Of a DNA stretch of 64,000 bases, positions 35,289 through 44,471 are shown in pieces. This DNA is from an uncultured Aquimarina sp. (GTDB lineage Bacteria > Bacteroidota > Bacteroidia > Flavobacteriales > Flavobacteriaceae): positions 62,001 through 126,000 of the forward strand of contig NZ_CANLMP010000007.1 of NCBI RefSeq assembly GCF_947492405.1, given 5' to 3'. The notes beneath the pieces were generated by a model that was given only the letters and a program-made list of their open reading frames with translations, ran no database searches and was not told the origin of the DNA. A program made the translations under genes and the position numbers. Positions within the stretch are counted from its first letter, which is position 1; each line of letters starts with the position of its first letter.

Positions 35289-35782
35289 TATTCAAATATT
35301 AAATTGTTCTTTGATTTTAGTTCTGTATAATCCACTACATAAGCTGTTATGATTTGTGGAATAGTAAGTAATTTACTTGTCAGTGATTTACTCGAAAATT
35401 GAGAAGTTTCTGCTTCTATCTTTAAAAAGTAATCTACATTTTTTAATTCAGGAATTAGATATTTAGTAACATAATTATCCTCTTCTTCTGCAGCAAATAA
35501 ACCCTCTACAGCTTTAGTTTCTGATTCAATTTTTGTTACGAATTTATTTCCCAAAAGGCTATAGGTGTTATATTGAAAATGATCGTGATATTGAAACAGC
35601 GGAAAACTTGCCGAATGTGTATCAAATTCAAACTTTATATCTTGTTTTTTTCTGAAAAGTCGAAGATCCACATATTTGTTTAACCCAAAGGCTAATCGAT
35701 ATGAAGCTAACGAACAATGAATGGCAATTAGATCATAATCATCATCCATAATAGTATCTAAAACTAATCTTTGGACCGCCAT
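35288..35782 (-). CDS. IPExxxVDY family protein
   Basis: A 164-residue soluble protein recognised by its central motif IPELKNVDYFLKI. The family is restricted to Bacteroidota and is found next to pyk. The protein begins LDTIMDDDYDLIAIHCSLASYRLAFGLN and ends with a helical segment. It has no signal peptide or catalytic motif and its function is not known. The genomic tie to pyk and rnc is conserved, which suggests a housekeeping role. Confidence 0.88.
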   Translation of the reverse strand: MAVQRLVLDTIMDDDYDLIAIHCSLASYRLAFGLNKYVDLRLFRKKQDIKFEFDTHSASFPLFQYHDHFQYNTYSLLGNKFVTKIESETKAVEGLFAAEEEDNYVTKYLIPELKNVDYFLKIEAETSQFSSKSLTSKLLTIPQIITAYVVDYTELKSKNNLIFE

Positions 35783-35981
35783 TAGAATTTACATTTTTCC
35801 AGAATTATCGAGAAATATACAAATAAAATTTCCTTAGAAGTTTAATAAAACACAAAGATATTATACGAAAACGATTGAGTTAGTATCTTTTAGCTAAGCT
35901 TTGGTAAAACTGAGGTTAAAATGACAATTTTGTAATGTATTAACACCTTTTTTAGAGTAGAAATAAAAGAATGGTTCTGTT

Positions 35982-36719
35982 TTAAGGAAAATTAATTTTT
36001 GACTGGAATGCGAAATATGCTCTTTTTGATGCTTTTTCTTCTGCTTTTTTCTTAGAAGTTGCTCTGGCTTTTGCGACTACCTTTTCATCAATCCAAAGTT
36101 TTACCGCAAAATGTTTCATTTCATCTTTTCCGGTATCTTCATAGATTTCATAGTTAAAGTTCTTTTTTACTTTTTGACACCATTCTATCAATAAACTTTT
36201 ATAACTAATAATCTGCCCTTCTAGGCTTTCTATATCTACATAGGGATTAATAACGGCCTCGTGTATAAAACGCTCACAATAAACAAAACCTCTATCGAGA
36301 TAAATAGCACCAATTAATGCTTCGAATAGATTGCCATGAATATTAATACCGAATTGTGATTTTGGGATGTTTGTACGAACCAGATCAATTAATTTAAGAT
36401 CTTTCCCCAATTCGTTCAAATGTTTTCTACTTACTACTTTTGCTCTCATTTTAGTAAGATATCCTTCATTACCTTCAGGAACTTCCTTAAACAAGTGAGC
36501 TGCAATAACGCTACTTAACATCGCATCACCTAAGAATTCGAGTCTTTCATAATTAACGGCGTTCCCTTTTTTGTCCTTAAGATTAAGAGATCTATGGGTA
36601 AAAGCTTTTTCGTAGGGAGCAATATTTTTGGGTTTGAACCCAAGAATATTCTGAATTTTGGAAAAAAAATTCCCGTTCTTTTCAGAGCGGGAATTTAATA
36701 TGTTGCGAATAACACTCAT
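35982..36719 (-). CDS. rnc: Ribonuclease III
   Basis: A 245-residue double-stranded RNA endonuclease for rRNA and mRNA processing. The nuclease signature is NYERLEFLGDAMLSSV (about 58-73), and the second acidic site is in NLFEALIGAIYLDRG. The C-terminal ~70 residues form a dsRNA-binding domain (YKSLLIEWCQK, FAVKLWIDEKVVAKARATSKKKAEEKASK). The N-terminus has about 20 extra residues compared with the E. coli enzyme. It begins two bases after the fabF stop, in one operon with acpP and fabF, a widely conserved link. Confidence 0.96.
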   Translation of the reverse strand: MSVIRNILNSRSEKNGNFFSKIQNILGFKPKNIAPYEKAFTHRSLNLKDKKGNAVNYERLEFLGDAMLSSVIAAHLFKEVPEGNEGYLTKMRAKVVSRKHLNELGKDLKLIDLVRTNIPKSQFGINIHGNLFEALIGAIYLDRGFVYCERFIHEAVINPYVDIESLEGQIISYKSLLIEWCQKVKKNFNYEIYEDTGKDEMKHFAVKLWIDEKVVAKARATSKKKAEEKASKRAYFAFQSKINFP

Positions 36720-36721
36720 TA

Positions 36722-37975
36722 TTATTCGTCTAGTTTTTTAAATAATACACAAGCATTATGACCTCCGAAGCCAAATGTATTGCTCATCGCATACGTAATA
36801 TCACGTTTTTGTGCTTTGTTTAAGGTTAAATTTAACCTACTATCTATGTTTTCATCCACTGTAGTGTGATTGATTGTTGGAGGAACTATACCGTGTTGCA
36901 TAGCAAGTATAGAAGCAATTGATTCTATAGCTCCAGCTGCACCAAGCAAGTGTCCAGTCATAGATTTTGTTGAATTTATATTCATAGTAGGTGCGTGATC
37001 ACCAAAAACTTTAGTAATAGCTTTCAATTCTGCAACATCTCCTAAAGGAGTGGATGTTCCGTGAGTGTTTATAGCGTCTACTTGTTCTGGTTGTACACCT
37101 GCATCTCTTAAACAGTTAAGCATTACACGTTCTACTCCAATCCCATCTGGATGAGGGGCGGTCATGTGATAAGCATCACTAGACATTCCACCACCAACAA
37201 CCTCTGCATAGATTTTTGCACCACGTGCTTTAGCGTGTTCATACTCTTCAAGAATAAGGGCTCCACCACCTTCTCCTAATACAAAACCATCTCTGGTAGC
37301 ATCAAAAGGTCTAGAGGCAGTTTCTGGACTCTCATTTCTTGTTGATAAAGCATGCATAGCATTAAACCCTCCCATACCGGCAATAGTAACTGCTGCTTCG
37401 CTTCCTCCAGTAACAATAATATCACAATGCCCTAAACGAATATAATTTAAAGCATCAATCATTGAATTGGCAGAAGAGGCACAAGCCGAAACCGTCGTAT
37501 AGTTAGGTCCCATAAAACCATTTCTAATAGAAATATGTCCAGGAGCGATATCAGCGATCATTTTTGGGATGAAGAAAGGATTGAAACGAGGCGTTCCACT
37601 CCCATTGGCATAACCAATTACTTCTTCCTGAAAAGTTTCTAATCCACCAATACCAGCACCCCAGATAACACCAACTCTAAATTTATCAACCTTCTCAAGG
37701 TCGATAGCAGCATCTTTTATTGCTTCTTCTGAAGAAACAATAGCGTACTGCGCAAATTTATCAAGCTTACGTGCTTCTTTTCTTTCGAAATAATCTGTGG
37801 GATTGTAATTTTTGACTTCGCAAGCAAATTTAGTCTTGAAATGTTCGGTGTCGAAATAAGTAATGGGTGCGCAACCGCTTTTACCATTTACCAATCCATC
37901 CCAATATTCTTCAATATTGTTACCGATGGGCGTTAATGCCCCTAGTCCTGTGACTACAACTCGCTTAAGATTCAT
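36722..37975 (-). CDS. fabF: 3-oxoacyl-ACP synthase II
   Basis: A 417-residue condensing enzyme of fatty-acid elongation (malonyl-ACP plus acyl-ACP). The thiolase-fold motifs are complete: active-site Cys in TVSACASSANSM, His in NTHGTSTPLGD, the Lys stretch NINSTKSMTGHLLGAAG, and the second His in SNTFGFGGHNAC. N-terminus RRVVVTGLGALTPIG-like (KRVVVTGLGALTPIG). Length is normal. It lies 17 bases downstream of acpP and 2 bases upstream of rnc. Confidence 0.97.
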   Translation of the reverse strand: MNLKRVVVTGLGALTPIGNNIEEYWDGLVNGKSGCAPITYFDTEHFKTKFACEVKNYNPTDYFERKEARKLDKFAQYAIVSSEEAIKDAAIDLEKVDKFRVGVIWGAGIGGLETFQEEVIGYANGSGTPRFNPFFIPKMIADIAPGHISIRNGFMGPNYTTVSACASSANSMIDALNYIRLGHCDIIVTGGSEAAVTIAGMGGFNAMHALSTRNESPETASRPFDATRDGFVLGEGGGALILEEYEHAKARGAKIYAEVVGGGMSSDAYHMTAPHPDGIGVERVMLNCLRDAGVQPEQVDAINTHGTSTPLGDVAELKAITKVFGDHAPTMNINSTKSMTGHLLGAAGAIESIASILAMQHGIVPPTINHTTVDENIDSRLNLTLNKAQKRDITYAMSNTFGFGGHNACVLFKKLDE

Positions 37976-37992
37976 ATTGTGTTGTGAAGTTA

Positions 37993-38226
37993 TTACTTTG
38001 CGTCTTCAATATAAGATATTGCTTGACCAACTGTTGCAATGTTTTCAGCTTGATCATCTGGAATCTGAATATCGAATTCTTTTTCGAATTCCATAATCAA
38101 TTCTACAGTGTCTAACGAATCAGCGCCTAGGTCATTTGTGAAGCTAGCTTCAGTTACAACCTCATTTTCGTCTACTCCTAATTTGTCAACGATTATCGCT
38201 TTTACTCTTGATGCAATGTCTGACAT
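37993..38226 (-). CDS. acpP: Acyl carrier protein
   Basis: A 77-residue acidic carrier for fatty-acid synthesis. The phosphopantetheine site is the Ser of GADSLDTVELIMEFE; helix III ends in YIEDAK. Length and charge are typical of type II ACP. It is the first gene of the acpP-fabF-rnc operon. A perfect -7 box, TATTTTTG, lies at 38258-38265 on the minus strand, 31 bases upstream of the ATG. Confidence 0.97.
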   Translation of the reverse strand: MSDIASRVKAIIVDKLGVDENEVVTEASFTNDLGADSLDTVELIMEFEKEFDIQIPDDQAENIATVGQAISYIEDAK

Positions 38227-38257
38227 AATGTTTAATTTTAATTTTTTAATTAGGTGG

Positions 38258-38265
38258 CAAAAATA
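38258..38265 (-). promoter_or_regulatory. Candidate -7 box of acpP-fabF-rnc
   Basis: The minus strand reads TATTTTTG, a full match to TAnnTTTG, 31 bases before the acpP start. The strongly expressed downstream genes and short leader make this a credible promoter; the -33 is not clear. Confidence 0.45.
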
Positions 38266-38404
38266 AAAAACTTTATTTTAAAACCCCACAATCCTCTAAA
38301 AATGTATTTGTATTTTATCAAATATATGGAAGTATTGGCTTTTTGCTACCTAAAAATGGATAATAATTATTTTTTTTGTGCTCTCTAAATTAACAACTCT
38401 ATAT

Positions 38405-38983
38405 ATGAAGCGTATCATAATTTTTGCTTCCGGTTCCGGTACCAATGCCGAAAATATAATTAAATACTTTCAAGAGCGGAAAACTGCTAAGGTAACACAT
38501 GTGTTCTCTAACAACCTGCGTGCCAAAGTCTTAAAACGAGCTCATGACCTGAAAGTAAAGGCTTTACACTTTGACAAAGAGTCATTTTATATGACTAATG
38601 AGGTGCTAAACATTATTAAAGATGCCCAGCCCGATATTATAGTATTAGCTGGCTTCTTATGGATTTTCCCAAAAAAGATCATTGATGCCTTTCCTAACAA
38701 GGTAATTAACATCCATCCCGCATTACTTCCTAAATATGGAGGAAAAGGAATGTATGGACACCATGTTCATGAGGCAGTAATTAAGAATGAAGAAAAAGAA
38801 AGCGGTATTACGATTCATTATGTAAATGAACATTATGACGAAGGAGCGATTATTTTTCAAGCAAAAACCCCCGTAGATAAGGGTTGTTCTGCTGATGATG
38901 TAGCTAATGCAATTCATTCCTTAGAATATAAATACTTTCCTGTCGTTATTGAAAAAGTGTTAGGATTGAGAGATGAGGTTTGA
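38405..38983 (+). CDS. purN: Phosphoribosylglycinamide formyltransferase
   Basis: A 192-residue enzyme of purine biosynthesis (GAR plus 10-formyl-THF to FGAR). Motifs: RIIIFASGSGTNAENII (phosphate-binding), VLAGFLWIFP, and the active-site stretch VINIHPALLPKYGGKGMYG (Asn-His) followed by SGITIHYVNEHYDEGAIIFQ (Asp). I place the start at the ATG at 38405, since family proteins begin with MKRIIIFASG; the frame is open upstream to a GTG at 38378. It is divergent from acpP. An amidophosphoribosyltransferase-like gene lies 4 kb downstream, though not in the same operon. Confidence 0.94.
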   Translation: MKRIIIFASGSGTNAENIIKYFQERKTAKVTHVFSNNLRAKVLKRAHDLKVKALHFDKESFYMTNEVLNIIKDAQPDIIVLAGFLWIFPKKIIDAFPNKVINIHPALLPKYGGKGMYGHHVHEAVIKNEEKESGITIHYVNEHYDEGAIIFQAKTPVDKGCSADDVANAIHSLEYKYFPVVIEKVLGLRDEV

Positions 38984-39217
38984 GGTAGTTACTGAGGATG
39001 TGAGAGGTGAGTTTTTTTCATGGCGTTCAGACGGACTTCCGCAATATCTTTTATATTTAATGTCCTTCTATAACCTCATGATACTAAATATAACGGATGC
39101 TGCTTCAAATGCTACGCATTCACGATTTCTTAAACAATTTAAATCAATGAGTAATCCCTAACGCAGAAATTAGTCTAACAAGAAAATTATCTATCAACTA
39201 ATAACTGTCAACTAAAT

Positions 39218-39853
39218 ATGGCAAAAAAAGAGAAGTTTTATGTTGTTTGGGAAGGTCACCGACCCGGAATTTATACCAAATGGGATGATTGTAAAGCAGC
39301 TGTAAAAGGATATGCGAGTGCAAAATATAAGTCATTTGAATCATTTGATGTAGCCAAGAAAGCATATAATGGAGATTACGAGGATTATAAAGGAAAGAGC
39401 AAACCAAAATCTTCTCTTACCGAAGAACAACTGTCAAAAATAGGAGAACCCAACTTATATTCTATCGCTGTGGATGCAGCTTCTAGCGGAAATCCTGGTA
39501 AAATGGAGTATAGAGGTGTAGATACACAGACAGAAAAACAACTTTTTCATCAAGGACCATTTCCACAAGGAACAAATAATATAGGTGAATTTTTGGCTTT
39601 AGTACACGGATTAGCCTATCTAAAGAAAAAAGGAAGCGATCGAATTTTATATACAGATTCTAGAATTGCTATGGGTTGGGTGCAACGAAAAACCTGTAAA
39701 ACAAAACTACAACGCAATCCTAAAAATAAGGAAATGTTTGATCTTGTGGATAGAGCAATTACTTGGCTTAAAGAAAATAAGTATACTACCAAAATAGTGA
39801 AATGGGAAACCAAAGCTTGGGGTGAAATCCCTGCAGATTTCGGCAGAAAATAA
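39218..39853 (+). CDS. rnhA: Ribonuclease HI with viroplasmin-like N-terminal domain
   Basis: A 211-residue RNA:DNA-hybrid nuclease. The N-terminal ~50 residues form a caulimovirus viroplasmin/RNase H1 hybrid-binding module (KFYVVWEGHRPGIYTKWDDC, then SFESFDVAKKAY). The catalytic domain begins near residue 80: Asp in SIAVDAASSGNPG, Glu in NNIGEFLALVHGL, Asp in ILYTDSRIAMGW and the final Asp in IPADFGRK, so all four acidic residues are present. The YTDGAC pattern of E. coli is changed to AVDAASS, as in other Bacteroidota enzymes. The upstream 234 bases (38984-39217) hold nothing I can support. A terminator follows. Confidence 0.92.
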   Translation: MAKKEKFYVVWEGHRPGIYTKWDDCKAAVKGYASAKYKSFESFDVAKKAYNGDYEDYKGKSKPKSSLTEEQLSKIGEPNLYSIAVDAASSGNPGKMEYRGVDTQTEKQLFHQGPFPQGTNNIGEFLALVHGLAYLKKKGSDRILYTDSRIAMGWVQRKTCKTKLQRNPKNKEMFDLVDRAITWLKENKYTTKIVKWETKAWGEIPADFGRK

Positions 39854-39876
39854 TTTTAGAACAAGACATTAATACA

Positions 39877-39909
39877 AAATGCTCCGGAATTTACCGAAGC
39901 ATTTTTTTA
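39877..39909 (+). terminator. Terminator of the RNase HI gene
   Basis: AAATGCT-CCGG pairs with CCG-AAGCATTT (one mismatch) around an AATTTA loop, followed by seven T. It lies about 25 bases after the stop and is a standard intrinsic terminator. Confidence 0.75.
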
Positions 39910-39959
39910 ATAATAAGGTTTTTACCTAATGATCTAATAAGTAGGTATATAGTTATATT

Positions 39960-41030
39960 TTAGCCACCACAAGCTCCTAGATTACTCCATCCGGTAGAAG
40001 TTCTTTGGTATAAATCTCCATTATAGGTAACTTGATCTCCGGTAGAATACGACGTGCTACCATTGTATGGAGCTACACCGTCACATGGATCAGTACTAAC
40101 AGGACCACAAGCTCCAAGGTTACTCCATCCAGTAGAAGTTCTCTGGTATAAATCTCCATTATAAGTAACTTGATCTCCAGTAGAATACGAGGTGCTACCA
40201 TTATATGGAGCTACACCAGCACATGGATCACCACCTGTATCAGGAAATGGATAGATAGAACCAATAAAAGCTTTGTCGGTTGCAGATAATTGGTTGTTTG
40301 AACCTACTCCAACACCATCTAAAGTATGTTCTGCAGGAACAGGATAGTGCATAATCGATAATGGATCATATGTACTGTAGTTAGAAATATTTGCTTCATA
40401 ACGTCTAAAAAGGTTGTTGTCAACCTGAGCTCTTGACCAATTATTTGGTGGCCCAGCATAATATGCATAAACAGTTTCTTTATCCCAGTTAATTCCAGCA
40501 ACCGGATTTTGGTGTTCATGGATTAATCCAAGTGCATGTCCAAATTCATGAATTGTAGTTCTTCTGAATTCTGCATCAGTTGTATTATTGTCGAACCATC
40601 CAAAATGCATACTATGTGCATAACTATTAGAATCAGTTCCTAAATACGACCAGGAACCAGCTTCATTTGCATATTGACCTTCTCTAAACGCAATTTTGAT
40701 GTTGGCACTGCTATTAGAAGAAACCCATTCAAATTTAAGATTTGCATAGTCTTCCCATTGTACCGCATATTGTCTAACTTTGGATTGAACAAAGTTGCTC
40801 CCATTTAGAAATTTTATACGGATGGTTTGGCCTGTTTCCCATTGTTTTGCTTTAACACTGGTGGCTTTTGCACCGTCCGGAGCATCCCATTTTGCGATAC
40901 ACACATGAGCGCTTTTGGAATGATCAATCTGATTTTCTTGAAATACTTCTTCAGTATCCTTTTCACAATTAAATAGAGAAAACGAAATTAGGGTAACTAG
41001 AGCAAGTCTAGCTAGTTTACTTTTTTTCAT
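39960..41030 (-). CDS. Astacin-like metalloprotease lipoprotein with two chitin-binding type 3 modules
   Basis: A 356-residue zinc endopeptidase. The N-terminus is a lipoprotein signal (LVTLISFSLFNCEKDTEE). The catalytic domain (about 40-255) has the zinc motif TIHEFGHALGLIHEHQNP (HExxHxxGxxHE, astacin M12A) and the Met-turn SIMHYP with the following Tyr/Pro. Two tandem 38-residue modules (each beginning GVAPYNGSTSYSTGDQ, ending WSNLGACG) resemble carbohydrate-binding type 3 (ChtBD3) domains with the usual W and aromatic residues. The modules are identical in protein sequence. The enzyme is probably on the outer surface, degrading proteins while bound to chitin or a similar polymer. It is divergent from the PfkB kinase gene. 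Confidence 0.9.
   Translation of the reverse strand: MKKSKLARLALVTLISFSLFNCEKDTEEVFQENQIDHSKSAHVCIAKWDAPDGAKATSVKAKQWETGQTIRIKFLNGSNFVQSKVRQYAVQWEDYANLKFEWVSSNSSANIKIAFREGQYANEAGSWSYLGTDSNSYAHSMHFGWFDNNTTDAEFRRTTIHEFGHALGLIHEHQNPVAGINWDKETVYAYYAGPPNNWSRAQVDNNLFRRYEANISNYSTYDPLSIMHYPVPAEHTLDGVGVGSNNQLSATDKAFIGSIYPFPDTGGDPCAGVAPYNGSTSYSTGDQVTYNGDLYQRTSTGWSNLGACGPVSTDPCDGVAPYNGSTSYSTGDQVTYNGDLYQRTSTGWSNLGACGG
39967..40230. repeat. Tandem repeat encoding two identical binding modules
   Basis: Two 126-base copies (39967-40092 and 40105-40230; period 138) lie within the astacin gene. They differ at about ten positions, nearly all silent, so the encoded 38-residue modules are the same. That pattern points to selection on the protein sequence rather than a recent copy. 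Confidence 0.8.
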
Positions 41031-41086
41031 AATAGTGTTGAGTTTGTTAAATATCTCATAAAATTAACAAAAATTTAGTAGGAATA

Positions 41087-41094
41087 CAAATTTA
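41087..41094 (-). promoter_or_regulatory. Candidate -7 box of the astacin gene
   Basis: Minus-strand TAAATTTG, perfect TAnnTTTG, 56 bases upstream of the start codon. The -33 is unclear. Confidence 0.4.
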
Positions 41095-41370
41095 TTTGAA
41101 GGAAAATACAAAGAACACATCTTATTGTTACGGTAAAACAGTAATAATAAATATCTGAAAACTAGTGTCTTAATAAGTATGAATAGGGCAAAAAAACACC
41201 TTTTTCTTTTGTGTTGTTGTTTTGTGGATTATTTAAAATAAAAGTTAAAAGAGTTCGATATTTTTAAAAATGATCCTGTATTTAAAATATAAGATTTACT
41301 AGAGAGCTATATTCGATTTTGTTGGAAAATAAGCTTTAAATTAATCCGCCTACTACTCAAAAGTAAAACG

Positions 41371-41378
41371 TATATTTG
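41371..41378 (+). promoter_or_regulatory. Candidate -7 box of the PfkB gene
   Basis: TATATTTG, perfect TAnnTTTG, 22 bases upstream of the ATG at 41401. It implies a short leader of about 15-20 bases. Confidence 0.45.
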
Positions 41379-41400
41379 CAAAAAAATTATAAGCTATTTT

Positions 41401-42327
41401 ATGAGCAAATTACTTATTGTGGGTACCGTAGCCTTTGATGCTATCGAGACACCTTTTGGGAAAACAGACAAGATCTTAGGTGGAGCCGCAACTTATATTG
41501 GTCTTTCTGCAGCTAATTTTAATATTCCTTCTGCAATTGTTTCTGTGGTAGGAGATGATTTTCCGGAGGAATATCTAACTATGCTTCAAAATAAAAATAT
41601 TGATACCTCTGCAGTAGAGGTGGTAGAAGGAGGTAAAACATTCTTTTGGAGCGGAAGATATCATAACGATCTGAATTCTAGGGATACCCTGGATACTCAA
41701 CTTAACGTATTAGCAGATTTTAATCCTGTAGTTCCTGTTGATTATAAGGATGCAGAAATTGTTATGTTAGGAAATCTACACCCATTAGTTCAGCTAAGTG
41801 TATTAAAGCAAATGTCGTCTAAACCTAAGTTAGCTGTTTTGGATACTATGAATTTCTGGATGGATAATGCTTTAGAAGATTTAATGAAAGTAATTGCAGA
41901 AGTAGATGTTATTACTATTAATGATGAAGAAGCGAGACAATTAAGCGGTGAGTATTCGCTAGTAAAAGCAGCAAGAGCAATAGAGAAAATGGGTCCTAAG
42001 TATGTGGTTATTAAAAAAGGAGAACACGGAGCATTATTATTTCATAATGATCAGATTTTCTTTGCACCAGCATTACCTTTAGAAGAAGTCTTTGATCCGA
42101 CTGGAGCAGGAGATACCTTTGCAGGAGGCTTTGCAGGATATTTAACAAAAACAGATGATCTCTCATTTGAGAATATGAAAAAAGCCATTATTCATGCCTC
42201 TAATCTGGCATCTTTTTGTGTAGAGAAATTTGGTACAGAGAGAATGGAGAACTTAAAACGAGAAGAAGTTCAGAAACGACTTCAACAATTTAGGGAACTA
42301 ACACAGTTCGAAATAGAATTGTCTTGA
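41401..42327 (+). CDS. PfkB-family carbohydrate kinase
   Basis: A 308-residue sugar or nucleoside kinase. The N-terminal glycine motif is GGAATYIGLSAANF, and the C-terminal catalytic signature is FDPTGAGDTFAGGFAGYL with the catalytic Asp and anion hole. DTMNFWMDNALED and ITINDEEARQLSG are typical of the subgroup found in Bacteroidota, sometimes labelled adenosine kinase-like or ribokinase-like; the substrate is not predictable. It is cytoplasmic. A terminator follows at 42340-42370, so it is separate from the amidotransferase gene downstream. Confidence 0.88.
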   Translation: MSKLLIVGTVAFDAIETPFGKTDKILGGAATYIGLSAANFNIPSAIVSVVGDDFPEEYLTMLQNKNIDTSAVEVVEGGKTFFWSGRYHNDLNSRDTLDTQLNVLADFNPVVPVDYKDAEIVMLGNLHPLVQLSVLKQMSSKPKLAVLDTMNFWMDNALEDLMKVIAEVDVITINDEEARQLSGEYSLVKAARAIEKMGPKYVVIKKGEHGALLFHNDQIFFAPALPLEEVFDPTGAGDTFAGGFAGYLTKTDDLSFENMKKAIIHASNLASFCVEKFGTERMENLKREEVQKRLQQFRELTQFEIELS

Positions 42328-42339
42328 TGAAAAATAAAT

Positions 42340-42370
42340 AGCCCTGCCCATTTTGTGTAAGGGCTTTTTT
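42340..42370 (+). terminator. Terminator of the PfkB gene
   Basis: AGCCCT and AGGGCT form a 6-bp stem with a 14-base loop, followed by six T (GGGCTTTTTT), starting 13 bases after the stop codon. Confidence 0.7.
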
Positions 42371-42419
42371 AATATGAATTATACCTACTATAACGTAACA
42401 ATAGAATTTTTGGAATACA

Positions 42420-44318
42420 ATGAGTGATGCCTTAAAACATGAATGCGGAATAGCATTTATTAGACTACTAAAGCCATTAGAGTATTATAAGGAAAAATAC
42501 GGAAGCGCATTTTATGGAGTAAATAAAATGTACTTGATGATGGAAAAGCAACATAATCGCGGACAGGATGGAGCAGGATTTGCAAGTATTAAATTAGATA
42601 CGCCTCCAGGAGAACGATATATAAGTAGAGTCCGTTCAAGTGAATCACAGCCAATTCAGGATATCTTTTCGCAGATTAATGATAGAATTAATAAAGAATT
42701 GGTAGAACATCCTGAGTATACCGATGATGTAGAGTTACAGAAAAAAAACATTCCTTATATAGGAGAAGTGCTTTTAGGTCATGTTCGTTATGGTACATTT
42801 GGTAAGAATAGTGTAGAAAGTGTTCATCCGTTTTTAAGACAAAACAATTGGATGCATCGTAATCTTATAGTAGCGGGTAATTTTAATATGACCAACAATA
42901 ATGTACTATTTGATAATTTAGTACGATTGGGTCAGCACCCTAAAGATCATGTGGATACTGTTACCGTGATGGAAAAAATCGGACACTTTTTAGATTCTGA
43001 AGTGGCCAAATTATATAAGAAACTTAAAAAAGAAGGATATAGCAAAGTTAACGCATCACCGCAAATTGTAGAAAGACTAAATGTTGCTAAAATTCTTAAG
43101 AAGTCATCTAGAGATTGGGACGGCGGATATGCAATGGCAGGAATGTTAGGTCATGGAGACGCTTTTGTTCTTAGAGATCCAGCAGGAATACGACCAGCGT
43201 ATTATTATCAAGATGATGAGGTTGTAGTAGTAGCTTCTGAAAGACCTGTAATTCAAACAGTGTTTAATGTTCCATTTGATAAGGTCATAGAATTAGATCC
43301 AGGAAAAGCTATTATCGTTAAAAAAGACGGAAAAACATCCATAAGTAAAATTATAGAACCGTTAGAAAGAAAAGCCTGTTCTTTTGAACGTATTTATTTT
43401 TCAAGAGGAAGTGATGCAGAAATTTATGAAGAGAGAAAAAATCTTGGTAAACTAATTATGCCACAAGTATTAAAGGAAATAGATCATGATACTGTAAATA
43501 CTGTTTTTTCTTTTATACCAAATACGGCTGAAACATCTTTCTACGGGATGGTAGAAGCAGCGCAAGATGAATTGAATAAACAAAAGAATGAAACCATACT
43601 TTCTGAGAAAGATTCGTTGACAGATGAGCGATTATCAGAAATACTTTCTTCTAGATTGAGAACTGAAAAATTAGCGATTAAAGACGCTAAACTACGTACA
43701 TTTATTACAGAAGATAGTAGTAGAGATGATCTAGTAGCTCACGTATATGATGTTACCTATGGAGTAGTAAAACACCAAGACAACCTTGTAATTATAGATG
43801 ATAGTATAGTAAGAGGGACAACCTTAAAGAAAAGTATTATCAAGATGCTCGACCGGTTAAAACCTAAAAAAATCATAGTAGTTTCTTCTGCCCCTCAGAT
43901 TCGTTATCCCGACTGTTATGGAATCGATATGGCAAGATTAGAAGGACTTATTGCTTTTAAAGCTTCATTAGAGTTATTAAAGGAAAATGGGAATTATGAT
44001 TTAGTAGAGCAAGTGTATGAAAAATGTAAAGCTCAAGAGCATCTGGCTGATGAAGAGGTTCAGAATTTTGTAAAAGAGATTTATGAAGGTTTTTCCGATC
44101 AGGAAATAAGCGATAAAATAGCGGAATTGCTTATTGATGAAACAGTGAATGCAGATATAAAGATTATTTATCAAACTGTAGATAATCTGCATATTGCTTG
44201 CCCTAAGAATTTAGGAGATTGGTATTTTACCGGTGATTATCCAACTGCAGGTGGAAATAGAGTCGTAAACAAGGCGTTTATAAATTTTTTCGAAGGGAAA
44301 GATGAACGTGCATACTAA
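42420..44318 (+). CDS. Amidophosphoribosyltransferase-like protein (long form)
   Basis: A 632-residue enzyme with a class II glutamine amidotransferase domain (Cys9 in HECGIAFIRLL, HNRGQDGAGF, HVRYGTFG, GNFNMTN) and a phosphoribosyltransferase domain with the PRPP loop VIIDDSIVRGTT. This is the PurF reaction set: glutamine plus PRPP to phosphoribosylamine. At 632 residues it is about 125 longer than E. coli PurF, with extra segments in the middle (about 385-425) and at the C-terminus. Flavobacteriia often have such a long form in addition to a standard PurF, so purF is not assigned here. It lies apart from other pur genes. No promoter box found. Confidence 0.88.
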   Translation: MSDALKHECGIAFIRLLKPLEYYKEKYGSAFYGVNKMYLMMEKQHNRGQDGAGFASIKLDTPPGERYISRVRSSESQPIQDIFSQINDRINKELVEHPEYTDDVELQKKNIPYIGEVLLGHVRYGTFGKNSVESVHPFLRQNNWMHRNLIVAGNFNMTNNNVLFDNLVRLGQHPKDHVDTVTVMEKIGHFLDSEVAKLYKKLKKEGYSKVNASPQIVERLNVAKILKKSSRDWDGGYAMAGMLGHGDAFVLRDPAGIRPAYYYQDDEVVVVASERPVIQTVFNVPFDKVIELDPGKAIIVKKDGKTSISKIIEPLERKACSFERIYFSRGSDAEIYEERKNLGKLIMPQVLKEIDHDTVNTVFSFIPNTAETSFYGMVEAAQDELNKQKNETILSEKDSLTDERLSEILSSRLRTEKLAIKDAKLRTFITEDSSRDDLVAHVYDVTYGVVKHQDNLVIIDDSIVRGTTLKKSIIKMLDRLKPKKIIVVSSAPQIRYPDCYGIDMARLEGLIAFKASLELLKENGNYDLVEQVYEKCKAQEHLADEEVQNFVKEIYEGFSDQEISDKIAELLIDETVNADIKIIYQTVDNLHIACPKNLGDWYFTGDYPTAGGNRVVNKAFINFFEGKDERAY

Positions 44319-44471
44319 AAAAACAAAAAACAGCGTTGTTAAAATCAGTTAATTTGTGTATTTCAACAAGTATTTTAGCTTTTCGTCTAAAACATTTTTA
44401 CACAATGAAATAACGCTTTATATTAGCAGAGCCATAGCATAAGTAGGTTAAGTTCATGGTAGATTTGGGGC

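Larger units (their letters stand above)
41031..41400. other. Divergent intergenic region between astacin and PfkB genes
   Basis: 370 AT-rich bases without a gene. A -7 box for the astacin gene (TAAATTTG on the minus strand) lies at 41087-41094 and one for the PfkB gene (TATATTTG) at 41371-41378. Between them I see no dyad, repeat or RNA structure that I can support. Confidence 0.5.

Noticed and set aside
38973..39161. 62-codon open frame between purN and the RNase HI gene
   Set aside because: It starts inside purN, shows no domain or signal, and its composition does not look coding. The gap is better called noncoding.
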